Origin: Oscillospiraceae bacterium
GTDB lineage: Bacteria > Bacillota > Clostridia > Oscillospirales > Oscillospiraceae
Assembly (NCBI GenBank): GCA_020025615.1
Contig: JAHHRT010000096.1
Coordinates: forward strand, 1 to 5,406
Reading direction: 5' to 3'
Length of the DNA: 5,406 nt
A model generated the notes under the pieces. It worked only from the letters and a program-made list of their open reading frames with translations. It did not search any database and was not told where the DNA came from. The translations under genes and the position numbers were made by a program. Positions 1 through 5,136 of the stretch are shown here, one piece after another (within the stretch, counting starts at the first letter, position 1; every line of letters starts with the position of its first letter).

Positions 1-626
1 ATTATGGAATCAGCGATAAGGAACTGACCATCTATCTGGAGCATGAGGGGCAGATCCTTCGCTTCGAGGTGACTAACAAGTCCCTGACTACTGGTGTGTC
101 CATCACCAAGACCGGTCCCAAGGAGATCATGGCCGGTCAGCCAGTGCGCTATATGTTCTCTGGGATCGGCAACAACTCCAATGTGCGCCTGGACAGCTTC
201 TATTGGAGAGATACCATTCCTGCTGAAGTCCGTCTGAATAAGGTAGTCACCGGCACCTATAACCATCCCGGCACCTATAAGATCACCTATCGAGTCAATG
301 GAGGGGAACCCCGCACCTTGGCAGATAACCTGAGTACCGCCAAAAACTACACCCTGGATGCTTCCGCCACAGCACTTGGCCTCGCCTCCAATGAACGAGT
401 CACAGAGGTCATGTTTGTGTTCGGACAGGCGCCCGCCGGTTTCTCTCAGGTAGAAAAGCCCTACATCTACTGCACCGCTGTCTCCAATCTGGCGGCAAAG
501 TCCTTTGTCAATGTTGCCGATGTTGGCGGTGTTTACAATGGGCAGTGGGTACAGGCGGTCAGCCGCTGGGTAACGAATGTCTATGGAAAGCCCAGCATCC
601 CCAGACTCCCCCGGACAGGGTATTGA
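1..626 (+). CDS. SpaA/DUF11-like surface protein, 3' end, C-terminal LPRTGY (5' partial)
   Basis: The frame is open from the first full codon at 3, so the gene begins upstream; 207 residues and the stop are visible. The first visible residues (ending FEVTNK) resemble the last strand of a SpaA/Cna-B prealbumin-like repeat. They are followed by a DUF11-like segment (SITKTG, AGQPVRYMFSGIGN, FYWRDTIPAEVRL, GTYKITYRVNGG), rich in Thr, Val, Tyr and Asn as expected for extracellular beta-sandwich domains. The protein ends LPRTGY (LPRTG encoded at 606-620). LPXTG is the sortase recognition motif, but no hydrophobic segment or basic tail follows, and the other two forward frames after the stop do not supply one. 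From family knowledge this would be a secreted adhesin or pilin-like protein used for cell contact, perhaps in conjugation; that role is inferred. GTG at 69 is an internal codon, not the start. The fold class is fairly secure; the anchoring mode is unknown. Confidence 0.8.
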   Translation, partial: YGISDKELTIYLEHEGQILRFEVTNKSLTTGVSITKTGPKEIMAGQPVRYMFSGIGNNSNVRLDSFYWRDTIPAEVRLNKVVTGTYNHPGTYKITYRVNGGEPRTLADNLSTAKNYTLDASATALGLASNERVTEVMFVFGQAPAGFSQVEKPYIYCTAVSNLAAKSFVNVADVGGVYNGQWVQAVSRWVTNVYGKPSIPRLPRTGY

Positions 627-630
627 TCCC

Positions 631-663
631 ATGGGAGGTCCACCAGATCGGTGGGCCTCCCAT
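631..663 (+). terminator. Terminator-like hairpin between surface-protein gene and ssb
   Basis: ATGGGAGGTCCACC (631-644) pairs with GGTGGGCCTCCCAT (650-663) over 14 positions around a 5-nt AGATC loop. The only non-Watson-Crick position is T639 with G655, which is a G-U wobble in the + strand RNA but an A-C mismatch in the antisense RNA, so the stem favours a + strand transcript. It starts 4 nt after the stop at 626. The downstream tract (664-670, TCATTCT) is only moderately T-rich. It may be a weak intrinsic terminator, an mRNA-stabilising stem, or an attenuator in front of ssb. Confidence 0.6.
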
Positions 664-693
664 TCATTCTATCCAACCAAAACTCAAAAAGAA

Positions 694-700
694 AAAGGAG
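694..700 (+). promoter_or_regulatory. Ribosome binding site of ssb
   Basis: AAAGGAG lies 8 nt before ATG 709 in a purine-rich leader (681-703). It fixes the ssb start at 709 and argues against the in-frame ATG at 577, which would add a 44-residue low-complexity extension running back through the hairpin and into the preceding gene. I see no convincing -35/-10 promoter pair in 627-708. Confidence 0.75.
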
Positions 701-708
701 AAATAACT

Positions 709-1080
709 ATGCTGAAGATCACTGCGATCGGTAATCTGACCCATGATGTGGAACTGAAGATGAACGAGACCACCGGAAAGCCCTACGCCATCCTGCGGAT
801 CGCCTCCGACCGCCGCTATAAGGATCGGGACGGCAATCGCCTCACCGATTTTATTTCCATCAAGGTACGCGGTCCCCTGGCTGAGTTCTGCGCCACCCAT
901 GCCTGGAAGGGCTGTAAGCTGGCAGCAGTGGGCGATTTTGAAACCATTTGTTTTGAGGATGACCCCAACCGCCAGCCTGGTTTTCTCATCAAGGCCACCG
1001 AGGTGGAACTGCTCTCCCCCAAGCGGGTGGAGGATGCTGTCCAGGCTGCCCAGCAGCCCACTGACAGCGAGGCCGCCTGA
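709..1080 (+). CDS. ssb: Single-stranded DNA-binding protein (short, element-type)
   Basis: A 123-residue protein with the SSB OB fold across residues 1-105: MLKITAIGNLTHDVEL as strand 1, KPYAILRIASDRRYKDRDGNRLTDFISI matching the usual strand 2-3 block (compare A-DRRYKDKDG---TDF in SSBs), then GPLAEFCATHAWKGCKLAAVGDFET, the AE-- helix and KG--L-V-G strand. SSB coats single-stranded DNA in replication, repair and conjugative transfer. Two oddities: the conserved Trp of the usual V-W-G segment is replaced by Arg (VRGPLAEF, about residues 53-60), and the C-terminal tail is very short and ends DSEAA rather than the acidic DDDIPF-like tip that recruits partner proteins. Both suggest an element-encoded variant rather than the housekeeping SSB. 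Its stop overlaps the next start by 1 nt (TGATG), so translation is probably coupled. Confidence 0.88.
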   Translation: MLKITAIGNLTHDVELKMNETTGKPYAILRIASDRRYKDRDGNRLTDFISIKVRGPLAEFCATHAWKGCKLAAVGDFETICFEDDPNRQPGFLIKATEVELLSPKRVEDAVQAAQQPTDSEAA

Positions 1081-2000
1081 TGAAAAATACGGGTACTGTG
1101 TATAGCAGCACAGAGAAAACGCCCTCTGTGCTGCCGGAGATGGACCAGCTGCTCCCGCCTTTGAGCGAGGAGCAGCTGTCCGCATTGGAGAAGGACATCC
1201 TCCAAAATGGGTGTTATGCCCCTATCATCGTCAACGAGGATCTGGTCATTGTGGATGGACATAACCGCCAGCGGCTGTGTGAGCAGAATGGCATCCCCTA
1301 CCAGATGGCAGTTTTCTCATTTGAGGATCTGCTGGAGGCCAAGCAGTGGGCACTGGACACCCAGAAAGGCCGCCGAAACCTGGATAAGTGGGAGCTGGGC
1401 AAGATCGCCCTAAAGCTGAAACCCGAGATCGAAGCCAGAGCGAGGGCAAATATGTCTGCCGGAGGGCAGTCCTATCATCCGTCAAAGGAAGGTTCGGCAA
1501 CATTGCCGAACCTTCCTCCTGTTGATACGCGGAAAGAGATAGCGGATTCTGTTGGGCTTGGGGAACGCACCATGGGGAAGGTCATGCAGATCGATGAACA
1601 CGCCCCAGATCCCATCAAGGAGGCGTTGGATAAAAAGGAATTGTCCATCAACCAGGGCTACAACCTGACCCGGCAGCTCCAGCAGCTCCCGGAGGAGGAA
1701 CGGGATCAGGCGGCAAAGGAGGCTTTGGAGAAAGCGAAAAAGGAGATCCGAGCGGTGGATGTGGAAGCGGATCGCCGCGGCAAGATCTCCAAGCTGTTCT
1801 GTGCGGCCTTTGAAAAAGCGGTGCTGCTGACACCCAGCGAGGAAAATATCCGGATCTGGACGGAGTGCAGCCGCATGACCTCGGAGGAGATGGCAGCCAC
1901 TGTGCAGGAGGCTCGTGAACTTGCCCATGTATTTTCGGAGATCGCGGATACGCTGGAGCAGAAGATCATCTCACCCAATGAAAAGGAGGAAGCTGAATGA
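1080..2000 (+). CDS. ParB N-terminal domain protein (ParB/Srx-like, with HTH)
   Basis: A 306-residue protein. Residues about 24-100 form a ParB/Srx-type domain: LPPLSEEQLSALEKDI, then APIIVNEDLVIVDGHNR (residues 47-63), where GHNRQRL takes the place of the GERR-type nucleotide-binding motif of chromosomal ParB. QKGRRNLDKWE (95-105) matches the position of the second ParB motif. A variable linker (about 120-148) leads to a helix-turn-helix candidate, TRKEIADSVGLGERTMGKVMQI (150-171). The C-terminal part is helical and highly charged (about 203-237 and 265-306). Family members bind DNA in plasmid or element partitioning, or act as regulators. ParB uses CTP as a sliding clamp; whether this divergent version does is unknown. 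The start at ATG 1080 has only a weak GAGG (1069-1072) and relies on coupling to ssb. No ParA is present in the window. A perfect palindrome lies within the linker codons (1486-1517). Confidence 0.82.
   Translation: MKNTGTVYSSTEKTPSVLPEMDQLLPPLSEEQLSALEKDILQNGCYAPIIVNEDLVIVDGHNRQRLCEQNGIPYQMAVFSFEDLLEAKQWALDTQKGRRNLDKWELGKIALKLKPEIEARARANMSAGGQSYHPSKEGSATLPNLPPVDTRKEIADSVGLGERTMGKVMQIDEHAPDPIKEALDKKELSINQGYNLTRQLQQLPEEERDQAAKEALEKAKKEIRAVDVEADRRGKISKLFCAAFEKAVLLTPSEENIRIWTECSRMTSEEMAATVQEARELAHVFSEIADTLEQKIISPNEKEEAE
1486..1517. repeat. Perfect 15-bp-arm inverted repeat inside the ParB-domain gene
   Basis: AGGAAGGTTCGGCAA (1486-1500) and TTGCCGAACCTTCCT (1503-1517) are exact reverse complements separated by only CA. 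It falls within codons 136-146 of the ParB-domain gene, in the linker between the ParB fold and the helix-turn-helix. Perfect symmetry over 30 paired bases is not required by the encoded peptide. It could be a dimeric protein binding site (parS-like or an autoregulatory operator), an RNA hairpin acting on translation or decay, or an inserted palindromic element. Confidence 0.85.
1983..1990 (+). promoter_or_regulatory. Strong internal ribosome binding site inside the ParB gene's 3' end
   Basis: AAGGAGGA ends 6 nt before ATG 1997 and sits within the last codons of the ParB-domain gene (KEEAE). It selects ATG 1997 over the in-frame ATG at 2009 and gives the next gene its own strong initiation signal in addition to the ATGA stop/start overlap. 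Confidence 0.75.
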
Positions 2001-2512
2001 GCGATGAGATGTCCATCCGAGAATGGCAGGAGCGATCCAAGGCTGGAGAATTTACCGCCAAGGACAGAGAAACACAGTGTCGTGCAGGTTGGTATGACTG
2101 GTTCTGCCAGGATACCTCCTTGGCGGGGCGGCTGCGGCAGCTGTCCAAGCTCGTCATGAAGATCACCGATCCGTTCATTCTGGACAACTACTATGTGTGG
2201 TTCAAAAATAACTGCCCTGTGATCGGACCGCTCTATGACGATGTTCGCTTTGAACCGCTCTCTGAAGAACGCAATGGTCGCTGCTTTGTGGTCGCTGTGG
2301 ACAGCCCCCACGAAACGCAGAAATGGGTCCTGTACACGGAGCGCCACGGCTTTGATGAGCCTGAGTTTTCCTGCAGAGATGTGCGGGATATGGCCAAATA
2401 CATCGATCAGATCGGGCCGGAACTGGAGAAAGCTGGCTCGCCCTCGCAGGATATCTCCTGTGATCTCACCCTCCAGGATAAGCCTCCCAAAAGAAAGGAG
2501 ACCAGCAGATGA
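1997..2512 (+). CDS. Conserved-looking protein of unknown function, Trp/Cys-rich N-terminal half
   Basis: I cannot assign a function. The 171-residue product is soluble with no signal peptide or membrane helix. Residues 1-85 are the densest part: SIREWQERSKAGEF, then TQCRAGWYDWFCQDTSLAGR (26-45) and YYVWFKNNCPVIGPLYDD (65-82), whose Trp, Tyr and Cys content and Gly/Pro turns suggest a compact folded domain. Cysteines at 28, 37, 73, 97, 126 and 155 do not form an obvious zinc-binding pattern. The segment after residue 95 (CFVVAVDSPHETQKWVLYTERHGFDEP) could be a small beta-sheet unit, and the tail from about 145 is polar and probably disordered, ending PPKRKETSR. I have the impression of similar proteins in Clostridia mobile elements next to ParB and SSB genes, but cannot verify it here. 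The gene overlaps both neighbours by 4 nt (ATGA), so it is made together with them. Confidence 0.8.
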   Translation: MSDEMSIREWQERSKAGEFTAKDRETQCRAGWYDWFCQDTSLAGRLRQLSKLVMKITDPFILDNYYVWFKNNCPVIGPLYDDVRFEPLSEERNGRCFVVAVDSPHETQKWVLYTERHGFDEPEFSCRDVRDMAKYIDQIGPELEKAGSPSQDISCDLTLQDKPPKRKETSR

Positions 2513-2928
2513 GCAAAAATGAAGGAGCAGCCCATCCCCCCGGCAGCACTCCTCTCCCCCCGGAGGCGGAGGAGGAGATCATGGAAACGCTGTTTACCAA
2601 GATGCATATCAGCTCTCAGGAGATCGCTGCTATTTTGAAAAAGCACGGTGTGTACGGCGATATGGATGCCCTCCAGGACAGCTATCGTAAACGGCTGGGG
2701 CAGCGGCTCATGGCCAAGATCCGGGATGCGGACGGACAGAGAGAGGTCCTCTCCACCCGTGGTCAGGAGTATATCGTGGTAGAGTGCTGCAATGACCGCC
2801 AGAAACTTCAGACGGTGCGACGCCGTATCCAAAGCCAGATGTCTGGATTGGATGTGTCCGCCCAAAAGGTGAATGGGCGGATCGCTGTGCTGGATCGGCT
2901 GACTGGCAGGATTCAGAAAGCGGGGTGA
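2509..2928 (+). CDS. Small basic protein of unknown function, possible helical DNA-binding protein
   Basis: The function is not recognised. The 139-residue product starts with a Pro-rich flexible segment (AAHPPGSTPLPPEAEEEI, residues 7-24). A largely helical core follows: METLFTKMHISSQEIAAILKKHGVYGD (25-51) could include a helix-turn-helix-like SSQEIAAILKKHG unit, and DALQDSYRKRLGQRLMAKIRD (53-73) is a basic amphipathic helix. After a short strand (QEYIVVECC, 86-94), the C-terminal 45 residues (DRQKLQTVRRRIQSQMSGLD onward) are Arg/Lys/Gln-rich and helical. A role in nucleic-acid binding is a reasonable inference, not an observation. ATG 2509 has AAAGGAG at 2494-2500 (8-nt spacing) and overlaps the previous stop by 4 nt. 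The stop at 2926-2928 is 3 nt before the next start. Confidence 0.8.
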   Translation: MSKNEGAAHPPGSTPLPPEAEEEIMETLFTKMHISSQEIAAILKKHGVYGDMDALQDSYRKRLGQRLMAKIRDADGQREVLSTRGQEYIVVECCNDRQKLQTVRRRIQSQMSGLDVSAQKVNGRIAVLDRLTGRIQKAG

Positions 2929-2931
2929 ACT

Positions 2932-3549
2932 ATGAAGCTGCGTGAAATATTAGCAGCTGTTCGGGAATACCCCAAAATGGCTTCTGAGGTGGAACGACTC
3001 CAAACAGCGTTGCAGGAAAGCGAGGAACAGCGGCTAACAGCAGAAGCAGAAAGCCATAGGCTCTACTATGACTGTCAAAAGGCAGAAAAAATGGTATCTG
3101 GATACATTGCGGCGATCCGGGCCTGTGTCCCTCCCATTCATGGCACAGAAGATATGAAGGAACTGTATGGATCAGCAGCTCCTGTGCTGGATCAAAATGG
3201 ATTTAAGCTCTATCAGGCCGCTGTGGATCTAACGGGTCTTTCTCCTTATGAAGCCTTTCCCTATGAGGATGCACGGGGACTGTTTACAGATGCGGACGGA
3301 CATCAGCTGCTCCGCTATCTGACCGCCGCTCACTTTGGCGCAGTAGAATGGGAGATCGTTCCCGGTACCTGCTATGAACAGGCGTTCCTGCAGCCGGTGG
3401 ACACGCATACGGAACAGTATCAAGCATTTGAGCATGATCTGTATGATGCCGCTCTTCGCACTATGGGCTTCGGAGAACTGCTGGGAGCATCCGCAGAAGT
3501 TCCTGCCAGACAACATCAAAAAGAAAGGAAGGATATGGATGCACGATAA
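2932..3549 (+). CDS. Unknown-function protein with N-terminal coiled coil
   Basis: The product (205 residues) is not recognised. Residues about 17-57 (ASEVERLQTALQESEEQRLTAE onward) look like a coiled coil, with hydrophobic residues spaced among Glu, Gln and Arg, suggesting self-association. A second region, about 75-180, is folded: MKELYGSAAPVLDQNGFKLY, LSPYEAFPYEDARGLFTDADG, LLRYLTAAHFGAVEWEIVPG, then QYQAFEHDLYDAALRTMGFGELL. The tail (about 186-205, ARQHQKERKDMDAR) is charged and disordered. There is no signal peptide or membrane helix. The start is supported only by GGGGTGA (2922-2928) close to ATG 2932, so it probably depends on translational coupling and may be made at a lower level. 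Its last 11 nt overlap the DUF4240 gene in another frame. Codon use at the 5' end looks slightly more A/T-rich than in neighbours; this is an impression, not a measurement. Confidence 0.78.
   Translation: MKLREILAAVREYPKMASEVERLQTALQESEEQRLTAEAESHRLYYDCQKAEKMVSGYIAAIRACVPPIHGTEDMKELYGSAAPVLDQNGFKLYQAAVDLTGLSPYEAFPYEDARGLFTDADGHQLLRYLTAAHFGAVEWEIVPGTCYEQAFLQPVDTHTEQYQAFEHDLYDAALRTMGFGELLGASAEVPARQHQKERKDMDAR
3524..3532 (+). promoter_or_regulatory. Ribosome binding site that sets the DUF4240 gene start
   Basis: AAAGGAAGG ends 6 nt before ATG 3539 and lies in the last codons of the preceding gene. It supports ATG 3539 over the far upstream in-frame ATG at 3374, whose 55 extra residues (Cys, Trp and Met-rich) are simply an out-of-frame reading of the previous gene. 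Confidence 0.75.
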
Positions 3550-4210
3550 AAAGCAGGGGCTGGATAAGAATGACTTCTGGGAACTGATCGCCCAAGCCAA
3601 GGAGAAGCACGGTGAAAACAAGGAAGCATTTGCGGCCTGGATCGAGGAGGAACTGTTGGCACGCGGCCCCCAGGCAGCGCAGGATTTTCATGATATTTCC
3701 CATGCCTACAGCGATCTGGCATATAAAGCGGGACTTTGGAATGCGGCTGATATCCTGATGGAATGGTGCTCTGATGATGGCTTCATCGACTTTCGGTATT
3801 GGCTCATGGCACAGGGAAAAGAGATCTATATGGCAGCTTTGACGGACCCGGACTCGTTAGCGGAGGTCAAACCCTATGGACACTGTATCTTTGAAAGTCT
3901 CTGCTATGTAGGTGATGCAGCCTATGAGAAGATGACTGGTAAAAGTGCCTATGATGTTCAGGATGCACAGTGGTATATCCAGTTGAAAGCCGATCTGCGC
4001 CAGGAGATCACCTATCATGCCGGGATCGAAAAGCCCAGAGAATGGAACGAACTGGAGGCGCACCTGCCTCGTCTGTGTGCGAAGTATCTGCCTCCGGAGA
4101 AGCGGAAGGAATTGGCTTCCAACGGCACGATCTGGAATTATGGCAGCCCTGGTGTCAAGGCTATGGTGCAGGAGGCACAGAAAAAGGAAAAAGGAGGTGA
4201 AGTACGATGA
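3539..4210 (+). CDS. DUF4240 domain-containing protein
   Basis: A 223-residue protein matching what I know of DUF4240: an N-terminal KNDFWELIAQAKEKHG (10-25, the usual D-FW-LI--A motif), a helical segment with EEELLARGPQAAQDFHDISHAYSDLAYKAGLWNAADIL, and the hallmark CSDDGFIDFRYWLMAQGKEIYMAALTDPDSLAEV (about 76-109), where C-SDDGF--FR-WL---G---Y-AAL--PD-LA is the family signature. The biochemical role of DUF4240 is not established. Beyond residue about 115 the protein adds roughly 105 residues (EMTGKSAYDVQDAQWY-like helices, LPRLCAKYLPPEKRKELASNG) that may be specific to this element-borne branch. It overlaps the previous gene by 11 nt and parM by 4 nt, so it sits inside the segregation gene string. 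The tail KKEKGGEVR is shaped by the parM ribosome binding site it contains. Confidence 0.85.
   Translation: MHDKKQGLDKNDFWELIAQAKEKHGENKEAFAAWIEEELLARGPQAAQDFHDISHAYSDLAYKAGLWNAADILMEWCSDDGFIDFRYWLMAQGKEIYMAALTDPDSLAEVKPYGHCIFESLCYVGDAAYEKMTGKSAYDVQDAQWYIQLKADLRQEITYHAGIEKPREWNELEAHLPRLCAKYLPPEKRKELASNGTIWNYGSPGVKAMVQEAQKKEKGGEVR
4191..4200 (+). promoter_or_regulatory. Consensus-strength ribosome binding site of parM
   Basis: AAGGAGGTGA, essentially the full complement of the 16S rRNA 3' end, ends 6 nt before ATG 4207. It is the strongest such site in the window and suggests that the filament-forming ATPase is translated at a high level relative to the other genes of the string. Confidence 0.8.
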
Positions 4211-5136
4211 GCGATACCATTACCATCGGTGTGGATCATGGTTACGCAAACATGAAAACAGCCCATTTCTCGTTTCCGGCAGGCTTGGTGGAGTACGAAT
4301 ATGAGCCATACACCAGCCAGGGTGTGCTGGAATATGGCGGAAGGTATTATGTGGTAGGCAGCGGACGGAAGCCTCTCCAAAAGGATAAGACCCAGACCGA
4401 GGACTACTATCTGCTGACCCTGGCCGCTATCGCCCAAGAATTGGATCTTCGGCAGGCGGATCATGCAGCAAATGTTCATCTGGCGGCAGGACTTCCCCTC
4501 ACCAGCTTTGGCAGAGATAAAAAAGGGTTTCGGAACTATCTGTTCAGAGACGGAAAGCCAGTTTCTTTTCGGTATGAGGGACGTCACTATACGATCACGA
4601 TCACTGAGGTATCCCTGTTCCCCCAGGGCTATGCCGCTGTGCTGACCCAGAGCGATCTGCTGAATGAGCCATCTGTTATTCTGGCAGACATCGGTGGCTG
4701 GACGGTGGATCTGATGCGGTTGGACAGACGAGTCCCCAATGCCGCCACCTGCCGCAGTCTGGAACTTGGCATGATCCGCTGTCTGGACGAGATCGGGGAA
4801 CAGCTCCGCCGCGGTCTGGGCCTGAGTCTCACCACAGCCCAGATCGAAGCGGTGCTGTGGGGAGAACCCACCTATGTGGAGGATGCCGCGAAAGAGATCA
4901 TTCACCGTGAGGCGGACAGCTATGTGGTGCATCTCTTGTCTGCGATCACAGAGGCTGGGCTGGACACTCGTGCGATGCCCACTATTTTTCTGGGTGGTGG
5001 AGCTGCCCTGCTGAAGCGGCACATCCCCCCCACAGCGGCCCTGTGTCGGCCTGTTGTCCTGGATGACGTATCTCTGAACGCAAAGGGCTATGAACGGCTT
5101 GTGGGCCAGCTGTCGAGGGATGTGGGGCATGGTTGA
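4207..5136 (+). CDS. parM: ParM/StbA-family actin-like ATPase, plasmid segregation
   Basis: A 309-residue protein, close to the roughly 320 residues of R1 ParM. The actin-fold nucleotide motifs are in order: phosphate-1 IGVDHGYANMKTA (7-19), phosphate-2 LADIGGWTVDLM (159-170, with D161 and the GG turn), and the adenosine motif TIFLGGGAALLK (259-270). The near-C-terminal NAKGYERL (291-298) is typical of ParM/Alp-type proteins. The family polymerises with ATP into dynamic filaments in the cytoplasm that push plasmid copies apart, attached through an adaptor (ParR) bound to a centromere. Here the adaptor-like gene follows with an 8-nt overlap, as expected for a parMR pair. I see no centromere-like iteron array in front of parM, where R1-type systems place it, because the upstream sequence is all coding. 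Assignment to the ParM/StbA family is firm; the exact subfamily is not. Confidence 0.9.
   Translation: MSDTITIGVDHGYANMKTAHFSFPAGLVEYEYEPYTSQGVLEYGGRYYVVGSGRKPLQKDKTQTEDYYLLTLAAIAQELDLRQADHAANVHLAAGLPLTSFGRDKKGFRNYLFRDGKPVSFRYEGRHYTITITEVSLFPQGYAAVLTQSDLLNEPSVILADIGGWTVDLMRLDRRVPNAATCRSLELGMIRCLDEIGEQLRRGLGLSLTTAQIEAVLWGEPTYVEDAAKEIIHREADSYVVHLLSAITEAGLDTRAMPTIFLGGGAALLKRHIPPTAALCRPVVLDDVSLNAKGYERLVGQLSRDVGHG

Noticed and set aside
250..280. Direct repeat CCGGCACCTATAA occurring twice, 18 bp apart.
   Set aside because: It encodes the repeated peptide GTY in adjacent beta strands (GTYNHPGTYK) and has no further copies, so it looks like a coding coincidence rather than an iteron array.
577..708. 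In-frame upstream ATG that would extend the SSB by 44 residues.
   Set aside because: The extension overlaps the preceding gene, reads through the hairpin, is low-complexity Pro/Ser-rich sequence and lacks the ribosome binding site that sits before ATG 709.
3374..3538. In-frame upstream ATG that would extend the DUF4240 protein by 55 residues.
   Set aside because: The extra stretch is an out-of-frame reading of the previous gene, rich in Met, Cys and Trp; the DUF4240 motif and a good ribosome binding site both fit ATG 3539.
3839..3867. TTGACG resembling a -35 promoter box inside the DUF4240 gene.
   Set aside because: No -10-like hexamer occurs at 16-18 bp spacing (GGAGGT at 17), so there is no supportable promoter.
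5025..5031. Run of seven C residues in parM as a possible slippage or phase-variation site.
   Set aside because: The reading frame and the NAKGYERL motif continue intact after it, and the flanking motifs match an unshifted ParM; nothing indicates functional slippage.
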